This document shows, in pieces, positions 42,513-51,820 of a stretch of 64,000 nucleotides of DNA. The DNA is taken from the NCBI RefSeq assembly GCF_004917075.1, contig NZ_SSYB01000005.1, positions 124,001-188,000 on the forward strand, in the 5' to 3' direction. The stretch's first letter is position 1. The number at the start of each line of letters is the position of its first letter. Below the pieces are notes generated by a model that worked only from the letters and a program-made list of their open reading frames with translations, was not told the origin of the DNA and ran no database searches. The translations under genes and the position numbers were made by a program. Source of the DNA: Geomonas edaphica (GTDB lineage: Bacteria; Desulfobacterota; Desulfuromonadia; Geobacterales; Geobacteraceae).

Positions 42513-44455
42513 CCTTTGCCCGCAGGCTCAAAGTAAGCGCGCTCCTGTCCCTCACGCTGTTGCTGATCGTGGCCTCTCTGCTTGCGTGGACGAGCAGAGA
42601 GCTGCACCTGGCCGGGGAGAAGCACGCCCTGGCCGACCGTATCCAATCGGTGGTGTTCCAGCGTGCCACGCTGCGCGATGAGTACTTCCTGTACGGTGTA
42701 GAGCGGGCGAGGCTGCAGTGGTTCTCGCTCACGGAGAAGACCGCGCACCTGGCAGGTGTGGGGCATACGGAGTTCGGCGACCGACCGTCGCGTGAGGCGC
42801 TGGAACGGGTGATGCGCGAACTGGCTGAATCGCAGCTCATATCGCAGCGCCTTGTAGAGCGGATGCGCGGGGTTGCCGGGGTAGATCCTGCCTACGTGCA
42901 CCACGACGAGTTCGCGAGCCGTCTGTACAGTCAGATCATGCTCAAGGATTCGGCGCTGCAGCAGGAAGCGGTGAGCCTGCAGAAGTCGGCACGCGAGAGG
43001 TTCGAGCAGGCGACGAACCGGATGATCACCCTGACCCTGGTGCTGGTGTTCCTTATGGCGCTCGGGACCATTGTGAATTCCATTTATCTGAACGCCGTGC
43101 TGCACCGCCGCATGATGGCGGTCAAGGAGGCCGCCGACCAGGTCGCCGCGGGGAACCTGGACCACCGCATCTCGGCGGAGGGGACCGACGAGCTGGCCGA
43201 GATGAGCCGGGTCTTCAACAACGTGACGCAGCAGGTGCAGGACTACACCAAGGCGCTGCACGACAGCGAGCAGCGCTACCGGATGCAGTTGCAGGAACTG
43301 GCCAACGTCTACACGCACACCCCGGTCGGCCTTTTCGTCGTGGACCGGGACCTCAGGTTCCTGCGCCTTAACGAGCGCCTGGCGGAGATGAACTGCAAGA
43401 GCATCTGCGAGCACGTGGGGCGCACCATCGACGAGGTGCTCGCGCCGGAGATCACCACCCAGCTCAAGGAAATCTGGCGGCCGGTGCTTGAGGGTGGCGA
43501 GTGTATCCGGAACGTCGAGTTGCATGGAAGGGCAGATGCTTCCCAAAAGCAGCCGCGCCACTGGCTGGCCAACTACCAGCCGATTCTCTCCACGGGAGGG
43601 GAGGTGACCGGTCTTATGGGGGTCGTGCTGGACATCACGGAACGCAAAGCGGCCGAAGAGGTGATGGCCGGGGCGCGCCAGCAGCTCGAGGAAGAGGTGC
43701 ATCAGCGCACCGCGAAACTGCAGCTCACCAACAAACACCTGCTGCAAGAGATAAAGATCAGGAAGAAGATCGAGGTCGAACTCCTCACCCAACAGCAAAA
43801 ACTCCAGGATATGGCGCTCGATCTCGCCATGGCCGAGGAACGGGAGCGCGACCGGATCGCAAGCGAGCTGCACGACCAAGTGGGGCAGCGGCTCATCCTG
43901 GCGAAGATCAAGCTCGACGCCCTCGCGAGCAGCGTGCCGACTGGGGAATGCGAGTCCGAGGCCGACGGGATCGGGGGGCTAATCGAGCAGACCCTGCAGG
44001 ACATCAGGTCGCTCACCTTCCAACTGAGACCCCCGCTTCTGGCGAGTGCCGGGCTCGAAGCTGCGCTGCGCTGGCTGGGCGAGGAACTCTACGCCGACTT
44101 CGGGTTGCAGGTCGAATTCAGCGATGACGGCAAGGAGAAGCCCCTGCGCTACGAGATCCGCTCGACGGTGTTCCAGGCGGTCAGGGAGCTGATGCTCAAC
44201 GTCGCCAAGCATGCCGGGACCATGCAGTGCCGCGTGGCGGTCCTGCGCTCCAACGGCTTCCTCGTGGTCCAGGTGGACGACGACGGCATCGGGCTGAATG
44301 GGGACGCGGTCGCAAAGGGTGCTACCAGAGAAGGGGGCTTCGGGCTTTTGAACGTAAGGCAGAAAATAGAACATCTGGGCGGGGCCTTTTCCATCGTGGG
44401 CAAGGCTGCCGGTGGGACCCTGGCCACGGTAACGGTGCCGCTTGACGGTTTTTAG
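42509..44455 (+). CDS. NarX/DegS-type sensor histidine kinase with HAMP and PAS
   Basis: 648 residues, GTG start overlapping the preceding stop (GTGA). Membrane helices at about 10-26 and 173-195 bracket a periplasmic domain of about 145 residues. A HAMP domain (about 200-255, VAAGNLDHRISAEGTDELAEM), a PAS domain (about 265-385) and a coiled coil follow. The HisKA_3 motif with His455 (DRIASELHDQVGQRL) and an HATPase_c (VDDDGIGLNGDA, GGFGLLNVRQKIEHLGG) complete it. This kinase type pairs with LuxR-type regulators, and one is encoded 12 bases downstream. The substrate-binding protein encoded just upstream is a likely periplasmic ligand presenter. Confidence 0.93.
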   Translation: MTFARRLKVSALLSLTLLLIVASLLAWTSRELHLAGEKHALADRIQSVVFQRATLRDEYFLYGVERARLQWFSLTEKTAHLAGVGHTEFGDRPSREALERVMRELAESQLISQRLVERMRGVAGVDPAYVHHDEFASRLYSQIMLKDSALQQEAVSLQKSARERFEQATNRMITLTLVLVFLMALGTIVNSIYLNAVLHRRMMAVKEAADQVAAGNLDHRISAEGTDELAEMSRVFNNVTQQVQDYTKALHDSEQRYRMQLQELANVYTHTPVGLFVVDRDLRFLRLNERLAEMNCKSICEHVGRTIDEVLAPEITTQLKEIWRPVLEGGECIRNVELHGRADASQKQPRHWLANYQPILSTGGEVTGLMGVVLDITERKAAEEVMAGARQQLEEEVHQRTAKLQLTNKHLLQEIKIRKKIEVELLTQQQKLQDMALDLAMAEERERDRIASELHDQVGQRLILAKIKLDALASSVPTGECESEADGIGGLIEQTLQDIRSLTFQLRPPLLASAGLEAALRWLGEELYADFGLQVEFSDDGKEKPLRYEIRSTVFQAVRELMLNVAKHAGTMQCRVAVLRSNGFLVVQVDDDGIGLNGDAVAKGATREGGFGLLNVRQKIEHLGGAFSIVGKAAGGTLATVTVPLDGF

Positions 44456-44467
44456 AGGAGGAGACAA

Positions 44468-45118
44468 ATGAAGATGAAGATTTTGATCGCCGATGACCAT
44501 GCCATCGTCCGGCAGGGGCTGCGCGCATTGATCGACAAGGAAGAGGATATGATGGTGAGCGCGGAAGCCGGGACCGGCGCCGAGGCGATCGGCCTGACGC
44601 GCAAGGAGCGCCCCGACGTCATTGTGATGGACATATCCATGCCGGACGTGAACGGCATCGATGCCACGCGCAGCATCATGGCCGAGTTCCCAGAGGTGAA
44701 GGTGCTGGCGCTCTCCATGGAGTCCGACCGCCGTTTCGTGGTGGAGGTCCTTAAGGCGGGTGCGAACGGCTATGTCCTGAAGGATGCGGCCTTCGCCGAG
44801 CTGGCGAGCGCGATTAGGGCCGTCGCCGCCGGGGAGACCTACCTCCCCCCGAGGGTGACCACCCTCCTCATCAAGGAGTACCTGCAGCGCATCCCGGACG
44901 AGGTGCCTGCTACCTATGAGAACCTCTCCGCGCGCGAAAGGGAGATCCTGCAACTGATAGCCAACGGCAGCAACGCCAAGGAGATCGCCTTCGCCTTCGG
45001 CGTAAGTGTCAAGACCGTCGAGAACCAGCGGCACAGCATCATGAAGAAGCTGGACCTCTTCAGCATAGCGGAACTCACCAAGTACGCGGTAAGGCAGGGG
45101 CTGACCTCGTTGAAGTGA
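44468..45118 (+). CDS. NarL/FixJ-type response regulator
   Basis: 216 residues with AGAGGAGGAG before the ATG. The receiver domain (1-120) has acidic residues in LIADDHAIV, acceptor Asp55 in VMDISMPDVNG and the conserved Lys in GYVLKDA. The C-terminal LuxR HTH (about 148-210) is LSAREREILQLIANGSNAKE, then VSVKTVENQRHSIMKKL. It is the partner of the upstream HisKA_3 kinase and should activate or repress transcription. No obvious target operator is visible nearby. Confidence 0.95.
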   Translation: MKMKILIADDHAIVRQGLRALIDKEEDMMVSAEAGTGAEAIGLTRKERPDVIVMDISMPDVNGIDATRSIMAEFPEVKVLALSMESDRRFVVEVLKAGANGYVLKDAAFAELASAIRAVAAGETYLPPRVTTLLIKEYLQRIPDEVPATYENLSAREREILQLIANGSNAKEIAFAFGVSVKTVENQRHSIMKKLDLFSIAELTKYAVRQGLTSLK

Positions 45119-45226
45119 TGTGAGTACTGGCATCCTTCTCTGCTTATTGACCTATTTATTTGTGCGGGCGCTTCCCTTAATACTGGCTTTGTCATGGCTT
45201 AGTTACCACTGTGCCAGGAGTGAAGC

Positions 45227-45454
45227 ATGCCCGATCAGGAACAAGAAAAGGAAAAGGACGAAAGCCAGGCTACCGATGCCGAGGCTTTGGAGGAGTGCCG
45301 CACAACTTGCCGCACCAATGCGCTCGTTGACAGCTTCTCCATCTGTCTTGTGAAGAACCGTTTCTGTGAGCATGCGCTCGCCTTCGGACATCAGTTCCTG
45401 TGCCGTCACCCGCACCACGCCAAATTCACCGCTTCCCCAAAAAAGAAGAAGTAA
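45227..45454 (+). CDS. Small Cys/His-rich protein of unknown function
   Basis: 75 residues with AGGAG six bases before the ATG. An acidic N-terminus (EQEKEKDESQ) is followed by a Cys-rich core (EECRTTCRTNA, SICLVKNRFCEHAL, FLCRHPHH) and a Lys-rich tail. The five Cys and neighbouring His could bind a metal or form disulfides. No signal peptide or membrane segment is present. The family is not recognised. Confidence 0.65.
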   Translation: MPDQEQEKEKDESQATDAEALEECRTTCRTNALVDSFSICLVKNRFCEHALAFGHQFLCRHPHHAKFTASPKKKK

Positions 45455-45694
45455 CCTCCCCCCGTCTTCCCTTTCAAGAAAGAGCCGGCACTGCCGGCTG
45501 CTCCGCTTTTCACCCTTTGTTCCCGCTTGACAGCAAAAGTCGGCACTATACACTTTGTCGGGTTTGATTGGTGCTACTTAATGATGTCTTTGCGCGATTC
45601 CACAGCCGCCGGCGCGTCGATCGCCAGCAGAGCGACCGCAGTCACTGATTAGCCAGCATCTTCCGGCCAAGAGGTATCGCTCAGGAGGTACACC

Positions 45695-45874
45695 ATGAAA
45701 GCAAGCACGAAAGACCAGAGCAAAGGAAAACTGCAGGAACTGAAGGGTCAAGCAAAGGAAACGGTCGGTAAGACCACCCGTAATGTCTCCATGGAACATC
45801 AAGGCAGGGGGGAGAAGATAACCGGCAAGATTCAGAAAGACGTCGGTAAGGCGGAGAAGGATCTGGAGAAATAG
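45695..45874 (+). CDS. CsbD family stress-response protein
   Basis: 59 residues with AGGAGG before the ATG. It shows the CsbD pattern: repeated KGKLQELKGQAKETVGK and RGEKITGKIQKDVGKAE segments, each a charged amphipathic helix. CsbD proteins are small, abundant and induced by general stress in many bacteria, with unknown molecular function. It is the first of three small genes (CsbD, Thivi_2564-like, lmo0937-like) in the same direction that look like an envelope/osmotic-stress set. Confidence 0.88.
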   Translation: MKASTKDQSKGKLQELKGQAKETVGKTTRNVSMEHQGRGEKITGKIQKDVGKAEKDLEK

Positions 45875-46023
45875 CGCCACACCTGGCCTGCCACCGGGTG
45901 GAAACAGTGCCGGGGCGCTGGCCGCCGCTCTCCAGGCGGCGGTGGCTGCGGTCGCTCTGCTGGCGATCTGGGATGCCCTGCAAAGGGCGAAGGTCAGCCG
46001 GACCGAAAGAGGAGGTGTTCGTC

Positions 46024-46215
46024 ATGCCCTTGGTGCACGTGCTGCTCGTTCTCATCGTGGTCGGCGTCCTGCTGTGGCTCGTCAATACCTTCATCCCCAT
46101 GGCAGGCTCGATCAAGTCCATTCTCAACGCCGTCGTTGTCATCGTCGTGGTCCTTTGGCTTTTGAACGTGTTCGGCCTGATGGAAAATCTCACCAGGCTT
46201 AGGGTCGGGAAGTAA
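46024..46215 (+). CDS. Thivi_2564-like small membrane protein
   Basis: 63 residues from ATG 46024, with GAGGAGG eight bases upstream; longer in-frame starts lack such a signal. Two hydrophobic helices (about 5-22, HVLLVLIVVGVLLWLV; about 36-52, NAVVVIVVVLWLL) form a hairpin with a short loop containing PMAGSIKS. This matches small two-helix membrane proteins annotated in many Proteobacteria as Thivi_2564 family; the function is unknown. Confidence 0.75.
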   Translation: MPLVHVLLVLIVVGVLLWLVNTFIPMAGSIKSILNAVVVIVVVLWLLNVFGLMENLTRLRVGK

Positions 46216-46270
46216 CAGCGGCTGACGCCCCTTGATAGGGCGTGCCGGAAGCTTTCCGGCGGAGGTGGGC

Positions 46271-46420
46271 ATGCTCAAGGCAATCATCGTGGTATTGCTC
46301 GTTGTGTGGCTGATCGGTCTGGTGACCCACTATACCTTCGGCGGATACCTCCATCTGCTGCTTGGGATTGCCGGGATACTTGTTATACTGAACCTGATCC
46401 AGAAACAACGGCCACTGTGA
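46271..46420 (+). CDS. lmo0937-like very small membrane protein
   Basis: 49 residues; GGAGG lies five bases before the ATG. Two hydrophobic segments (IIVVLLVVWLIGLV and HLLLGIAGILVILNLI) separated by THYTFGGY form a typical lmo0937-family hairpin. Members are stress-associated in other bacteria. It follows the Thivi_2564-like gene by 55 bases and ends before a terminator. Confidence 0.75.
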   Translation: MLKAIIVVLLVVWLIGLVTHYTFGGYLHLLLGIAGILVILNLIQKQRPL

Positions 46421-46452
46421 CTGTTTTAACTACCGTCATCGACATCCATTGA

Positions 46453-46476
46453 GCCGGGTCAACCCGGCCTTTTTTT
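46453..46476 (+). terminator. Intrinsic terminator after the small membrane genes
   Basis: GCCGGGTCAACCCGGC followed by seven T, between the lmo0937-like gene and the next gene. Confidence 0.85.
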
Positions 46477-46492
46477 GAAAGGAGGACAAACC

Positions 46493-47326
46493 GTGAAACG
46501 CATGTCAGCAGCAGTAGCAATTCTTCTCCTCGCAGCCCTGCCGGCCTTTGCCGCCGACAAACCCGCCCCGGCCTACGCGGATATGCCCCAGATGAAAGAT
46601 GCGGTACCCGGGTCGCCGGGCTACATCATGAAAGGCTCCATGCGGCGGGAGATGACGCGTACTCCGGAGCACCTGCTGATGATGGCCTACCACAGGAACG
46701 TGGCCAACTTCGCTCAGCTGCTCTATGCAGCCGCCGATGCGGGGGCGCCAGTGGTACCGCAGCTCGCGCGGGTTGCCGTCGCGGAGATGCGGCGCAGCGT
46801 GGAAGAGATGGAAAAGTACCGCGCCGGAATGCAGCTTCCGCCGCAGCGGCAGAAGATGATGGAACAGCACCTGATCGACGTGAAGATGCACCTGAGGGCG
46901 TTGGAGGATCTGGTGCGCGCCGACCGTATCGATGCGGCCCAGGTGAAGAGCCATCTCGAACCGCTCCTGGCCGGGTACCGCCAGGCCGGTTGCGGCCTGA
47001 TGCCGGGACGCTCCCCTCAGGGGATGGGGCCGCGTGGTGGTGCCCCCGGCATGCACGGCATGATGATGGAAAGGATGCTGGATAGGGCGAAGGAGCAGGA
47101 CGAGGACCTCGAGGAGCTCCTGCTGGAGCTCGATCAGGCTCCCGCCGACAAGAAGCTCGACCTCGTGGTGGAGACGGTCAAGAGGATGGCGCAGCAACGT
47201 GCCGAGATGACCGAGGAGATGGAGCGTAACCACGAGGAGATGATGAGGATGCTTCAGCCGGGCGCCCCTGCCATGAATGGGAGCGATGACGAAGAAGATA
47301 GCGGGGGCGAAGAGGACGAGGATTAG
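46493..47326 (+). CDS. Exported Met-rich acidic-tailed protein of unknown function
   Basis: 277 residues from GTG 46493, six bases after GGAGGA. The signal peptide is KRMSAAVAILLLAALPAFA. The mature protein is helical, with a long charged region, a Gly/Met/His loop (GAPGMHGMMMERMLDRAKE) and a strongly acidic C-terminus (DDEEDSGGEEDED). The Met/His loop and acidic tail could bind metal ions such as copper, but this is inference. It lies between two terminators and so is probably monocistronic. Confidence 0.75.
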   Translation: MKRMSAAVAILLLAALPAFAADKPAPAYADMPQMKDAVPGSPGYIMKGSMRREMTRTPEHLLMMAYHRNVANFAQLLYAAADAGAPVVPQLARVAVAEMRRSVEEMEKYRAGMQLPPQRQKMMEQHLIDVKMHLRALEDLVRADRIDAAQVKSHLEPLLAGYRQAGCGLMPGRSPQGMGPRGGAPGMHGMMMERMLDRAKEQDEDLEELLLELDQAPADKKLDLVVETVKRMAQQRAEMTEEMERNHEEMMRMLQPGAPAMNGSDDEEDSGGEEDED

Positions 47327-47360
47327 GCCGGTACCGATCAGGTGTGCCGGAAGGATAAAA

Positions 47361-47392
47361 AGAGGCCGGCGGGGATCACCCTGCCGGCCTCT
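47361..47392. terminator. Bidirectional terminator
   Basis: AGAGGCCGGC ... GCCGGCCTCT with AAAA on the left and a T-rich flank on the right, between convergent genes. Confidence 0.85.
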
Positions 47393-47399
47393 TGACTTT

Positions 47400-49976
47400 T
47401 CAATGCTGCTTCATCTGTTCCCGGCCGCGCGGGTTGTGGAGGAAGTTCGCGTTCTGCTTCAGAAGCGCCGTCATCTTAGGTACCGGCAGCGGGCGGCTGA
47501 AGTAGTACCCCTGCGCCTCTTCGCTACCCTCGGCCTGCAGCCAGGCGAGCTGTGAAGCGTTTTCGACCCCCTCCGCGATCACCTTGAGCTGCATGCTGCG
47601 ACCGATCGAAATCACGGCGCGTACGACGGCGGCGTTGTCCTGGTCCCGTGCGATGTTCCGTATGAAGGACTGGTCGATCTTCAGCTTGTCCACAGGAAGC
47701 TTCTTAAGATAGCTGAGGCTCGAGTAGCCGATGCCGAAGTCGTCTATGGAGAGCTGCAGCCCGAGCGCCTTCATCGCCGCCATGCTCCCGAGGACCCGTT
47801 GCGGGTCGCTCATGATGGTCGCCTCGGTGAGCTCGAGTTCCAGGCATTCCGGCGGGATGCCGGTCTCCAGAAGGGATGCCTCGACGGTCTCCTCGAAGTC
47901 GCGGTGCTGGAAGAAGCTCGCCGAGAGGTTGACCGCCGCGGAGATCTTGTCGATCCCCTGTTGCTGCCACTGCTGGATCTGACGGCAGACTGTCGGGATG
48001 ATCCACTTGCTGATCTGATGTAAAAGGCCGCTCTCCTCGGCGATGGTGATGAACTCCTCGGGCATGATGAGGCCGCGCACCGGGTGCTGCCAACGGATCA
48101 GCGCCTCCATTCCGCTGAAGTGCCCGGTCACCAGGTCCACCTTCGGCTGGTAGTGCAGCACGAACTCCTCATGCTCGAGCGCCCGGCGCAGCTCCGCCTC
48201 CACGGCGAACCGCTCGTGGGCCATCTGGTTCAGGCGCGGGGTGAAGAACTGGAAATTGTTCCCACCCGTTTTCTTGGCGTGGTACATGGCTATGTCGGCG
48301 TGCTTCAAAAGGGCGAGGTAGTCCTTGCCGTCCTCCGGGAAGATGCTGATGCCGATGCTCGGGGTGACCATGATGTTGGTCCCCTGCAGCGGGAACCCTG
48401 CGTTGATGATCTTCTCGGCGACCAGCGTGGTTTCGGTGACGCCGCAGTCCCAAAGCACGACGACGAACTCGTCCCCCCCAAGCCGCGCAACCACGTCGCA
48501 GGAGCGGGTGCAGTCGCTTAGTTTTCGCGCCACGGTCTGCAGCAGCCGGTCCCCAACGTCGTGCCCCATCGAGTCGTTGATCTGCTTGAACCCGTCGATG
48601 TCGAGAAACAAAAGTGCCACGTTGCGCCTGTTCCTCAGCGCGACCGAGATGACCTGCTCGATCTTGGCATAGAGGGTGCTGCGGTTGGGTAGCTTTGTGA
48701 GCGGGTCGTGGTGCGCCAGGAAAAAGATGTTCTCCTCTGCCCTTTTGATGTCGGTGATGTCCAGGATGAAGCCGTCCAGACGCGAGATGCTGACCTTTTC
48801 CCCTCTCCTGGCCCGCTGCACGGCGCAGTTGTTCAGGATCCAGCGCACCGAGCCGTCCTTGTGCACGATGCGGTGCCTGATCGGTTCCTGGTCCTCGCCG
48901 GCGAAGATGCTGTTCAGGAACTGCACCACCTGGTTTCGGTCTTCCTCGTGGATCATGGTGAACCACAAAAGCGGGTCCTTGTAGTACTCCTCTGGGGTGT
49001 AGCCGGTGATGTCCAGGCACTTGGGGCTGTGGTAGACCGACTTGATGTCGCCGTTTTCGAAGCGGACGCTGTAGACGTACTCGTTTATGTTGCTTACGAT
49101 GGTGCGGCACTGCTCTTCGCTCTTGAGCAGAGCGTCCTCCGCGTTCTTCCTGATGGTGATGTCGCGGATATTGAACTGCAGCACGGTGGTCTCGTTGACG
49201 CGGTAGCTGTTGCTGATCACCTCGACCGCGATGCTGCGCCCGTCGTAGGTTTCCAGGTGCTGGTCGATGTTGTGCATGAAATCGTTGTAGTGCAGCATGG
49301 CGAACTCGGTCTGGTTCGCGGCGATGGCGCTCAGGGAGGGGACGTTCCACAGCTTGTGCCCGACGAGTTGCTCCCTGCCGCACCCGAGCATGCGGATCAT
49401 GGAGGGGTTCACGTCGGTGATCTCGCCGCTGGCCGCATCAACGATCATGATGCCGTCCTTGGCGGCCTCGAACAGCCCGCGGTAGCGCGCCTCGGAAACT
49501 TCGAGCGCCTCGGCGGCCCGCCTGCTCTCCGTGATGTCCACAAGGGCCAGCCGGTACTCCCACCCTTCGCGGCAGGAACGCGCCTCGATGCGCACCCGCG
49601 GCGCCTGGGCGCCCTCCACGAGGAGGCTCACCTCGCAGCTTGCCCGGGCGTCTGCACCGGAGAGCCTGCTTAAAAGGGAAGCGATGGTAGGGCGCGAGGA
49701 GTCGTCGACCAGGTCCTCGAAGCTGCGACCCAGAAGGGTTTCCCTCTCCGTGCGAAGGAGGTCGGCGCTCGTCTGGTTCGTGCCGCGGATCACGCCGAAG
49801 CGGTCCAGGGTGAAGTGGGCGATGGGGGTGGACTCGTAGAGGTCGTTGTAAAGCTCCAATTCGGCGGCGAGCGCCTTGCGGGGAAGGTGGTTCGCCTTGA
49901 AACTCATCCTTTTCGCCTCTTTTCTGCTGTCGGAACTGGTCCCGGAGCTGTTGGTGTCTGAATCTGCACCGCTCAT
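47400..49976 (-). CDS. PAS-PAS-PAS-GGDEF-EAL cyclic-di-GMP signalling protein
   Basis: 858 residues with GGAGGAACCC before the ATG. There is no membrane helix. Three PAS domains (about 35-150, 160-280 and 285-410) precede a GGDEF domain with intact LGGDEFVVVL, so diguanylate cyclase activity is possible. The EAL domain has GMEALIRWQHP, LTEATIMSD, SIDDFGIGYSS and QSFIRNIARDQD, so phosphodiesterase activity is also plausible. Which activity dominates cannot be told from sequence. It is alone on this strand, ending at a shared terminator. Confidence 0.93.
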   Translation of the reverse strand: MSGADSDTNSSGTSSDSRKEAKRMSFKANHLPRKALAAELELYNDLYESTPIAHFTLDRFGVIRGTNQTSADLLRTERETLLGRSFEDLVDDSSRPTIASLLSRLSGADARASCEVSLLVEGAQAPRVRIEARSCREGWEYRLALVDITESRRAAEALEVSEARYRGLFEAAKDGIMIVDAASGEITDVNPSMIRMLGCGREQLVGHKLWNVPSLSAIAANQTEFAMLHYNDFMHNIDQHLETYDGRSIAVEVISNSYRVNETTVLQFNIRDITIRKNAEDALLKSEEQCRTIVSNINEYVYSVRFENGDIKSVYHSPKCLDITGYTPEEYYKDPLLWFTMIHEEDRNQVVQFLNSIFAGEDQEPIRHRIVHKDGSVRWILNNCAVQRARRGEKVSISRLDGFILDITDIKRAEENIFFLAHHDPLTKLPNRSTLYAKIEQVISVALRNRRNVALLFLDIDGFKQINDSMGHDVGDRLLQTVARKLSDCTRSCDVVARLGGDEFVVVLWDCGVTETTLVAEKIINAGFPLQGTNIMVTPSIGISIFPEDGKDYLALLKHADIAMYHAKKTGGNNFQFFTPRLNQMAHERFAVEAELRRALEHEEFVLHYQPKVDLVTGHFSGMEALIRWQHPVRGLIMPEEFITIAEESGLLHQISKWIIPTVCRQIQQWQQQGIDKISAAVNLSASFFQHRDFEETVEASLLETGIPPECLELELTEATIMSDPQRVLGSMAAMKALGLQLSIDDFGIGYSSLSYLKKLPVDKLKIDQSFIRNIARDQDNAAVVRAVISIGRSMQLKVIAEGVENASQLAWLQAEGSEEAQGYYFSRPLPVPKMTALLKQNANFLHNPRGREQMKQH

Positions 49977-50229
49977 GGGTTCCTCCGTGCTCTCAGCCCC
50001 GGGGGGCTTTAGCTTACGCTGCAGATCAGCGATGTCGTCACACTCGCTGGCAGCAGGGTGGGAAAAGGCTCCTTGTATAACTTCGTCATTCTGAGGAAAA
50101 TGATAAGGTAATTATGGTAAAACTGCACCGGGAATTATCGAAGCGAAGCTTCATGCGAAGCGGCACATTGTTTCGGTTTTACCGGGAGTTCCTGCAGGGG
50201 AGGGCGCTGAGCCAGCGAGGGGAAACGGT

Positions 50230-51756
50230 ATGAGCACGCGTCACGGGATGGAACCCGATACAGAGGAAAATCGTCTGCTCGCTGACAACGTACATCCAGC
50301 GGACTGGGTGAACCCCGAGCCTGCCGGGCGCTACAACCTGGTCGTCATAGGCGCCGGCACCGCCGGTCTCGTCTGCGCCGCGGGTGCGGCCGCTTTGGGG
50401 GGAAAGGTAGCCCTGATCGAGCGCGGATTCATGGGTGGAGACTGCCTGAACGTCGGCTGCGTCCCGTCCAAAGGTTTCCTGAGAGGGGCGCGTGCCGCCT
50501 TCGACGCCCGTTTCGGCGCGCGCTTCGGCGTGACCGGCGGGGAGTGGACTGCCGGTAATTTCGGCGTAGCCATGGAGCGGATGCGCACCTTGAGGGCGGG
50601 GCTTAGCGGGCATGACGCCGCTAGGCGCTTTAGGGACGAGCTGGGTGTGGACGTCTTCTTCGGGGTAGGTCGCTTCACCGGAGCGGACCGCATCGAGGTC
50701 GCCGGCGCGACGCTTTTCTTCGCGAGAGCCGCCGTCTGCACCGGTGCCAGGGCCGCGGCCCCGGCCATACACGGCCTCACCGAGGTGGGATACCTCACCA
50801 ACGAGACCGTCTTCTCGCTCACCGAAATGCCGCGGCGGCTGGCGGTGATCGGGGGCGGCCCGATCGGCTGCGAGCTCGCCCAGGGCTTTGCCCGCTTCGG
50901 TGCGCGGGTCCATCTCATAGAGCACGGCGGGCGGCTCCTCGCGCGCGACGAGGCCGACGCCTCCTCACTGATGCTCCGGGCTTTCCTGCGTGAGGGGATC
51001 GAGGTGCACCTTGAGACCGGGGTCACATCGGTCGAGGCGCGGGCAGGCGTGAAGGTCCTGCATCTGGAGCGTGCGGGGCGTCCCTTCGAGCTCGAGGTGG
51101 ACGCCATACTGGTCGGCGCCGGGCGCGCCCCGAACGTCGAGGGGCTTGGGCTCGAGCTCGCCGGGGTCGGCTATGACCGTGAGGGGGTGCGGGTGGACGA
51201 CACGCTGCGCACCTCCAACCCGCGCATCTACGCCGCCGGGGACGTCTGCTCCCGCCTCAGGTTCACCCACACGGCGGATGCCCAGGCGCGCATCGTCATC
51301 GCAAACGCGCTCTTCATGGGAAGGCGCCGCAACTCCGCCCTTACCGTCCCGTGGTGCACCTACACCGATCCGGAGGTGGCGCACGTGGGGGTAACCGAGG
51401 CGGACGCCCTTGCTCGCGGCGTGGCGATCGACACCCTCACTGTCCCGCTTTCCGATGTGGACCGGGCGGTTTTGGACGGCGAAGAGGAAGGGTTCGCACG
51501 GGTGCACCTGAAGAAGGGGAGCGACGCCATCCTCGGCGCGACCATCGTGGCGAGGCACGCCGGGGAGATGATCGGCGAGGTCGCCCTCGCCATCTCCTCC
51601 GGTCTGGGGCTTACCGCCATCGGCAACACCATCCACCCCTATCCCACCCAGGCCGAGGTGCTCAAAAAGCTCGCCGACCTCCACCAGCGCCGCCGGCTCA
51701 CCCCATTCGTACAGAGGCTTCTGCGCGCCTGGCTCTCCTGGCGAAGAAAATGGTAA
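50230..51756 (+). CDS. MerA/Lpd-like pyridine nucleotide-disulfide oxidoreductase
   Basis: 508 residues. The FAD-binding motif is LVVIGAGTAGLVCA (37-50), the redox-active disulfide is C72/C77 in GGDCLNVGCVPSKG, and NAD(P)H binding is VIGGGPIGCELAQ. The C-terminal HPYPTQAE gives the His-Glu dyad of the dimer interface. It lacks the N-terminal heavy-metal domain and the C-terminal Cys pair of true mercuric reductase, so the Hg2+ function is doubtful; the substrate may be another disulfide. It precedes a TVP38 membrane gene by 64 bases. It could also serve as the E3 of the pyruvate dehydrogenase genes downstream, but that is inference. Confidence 0.88.
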   Translation: MSTRHGMEPDTEENRLLADNVHPADWVNPEPAGRYNLVVIGAGTAGLVCAAGAAALGGKVALIERGFMGGDCLNVGCVPSKGFLRGARAAFDARFGARFGVTGGEWTAGNFGVAMERMRTLRAGLSGHDAARRFRDELGVDVFFGVGRFTGADRIEVAGATLFFARAAVCTGARAAAPAIHGLTEVGYLTNETVFSLTEMPRRLAVIGGGPIGCELAQGFARFGARVHLIEHGGRLLARDEADASSLMLRAFLREGIEVHLETGVTSVEARAGVKVLHLERAGRPFELEVDAILVGAGRAPNVEGLGLELAGVGYDREGVRVDDTLRTSNPRIYAAGDVCSRLRFTHTADAQARIVIANALFMGRRRNSALTVPWCTYTDPEVAHVGVTEADALARGVAIDTLTVPLSDVDRAVLDGEEEGFARVHLKKGSDAILGATIVARHAGEMIGEVALAISSGLGLTAIGNTIHPYPTQAEVLKKLADLHQRRRLTPFVQRLLRAWLSWRRKW

Positions 51757-51820
51757 CCCCCGGCGCGGTTTATATGCTAGAAATCGCATATTGCCAAGCC
51801 GAATGGGAGCCGAATTTCAC

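Noticed and set aside
45125-45150. TGGCAT ... CTGC resembling a sigma-54 promoter
   Set aside because: The spacing between GG and GC is 11 bases rather than 10 and the match is poor.
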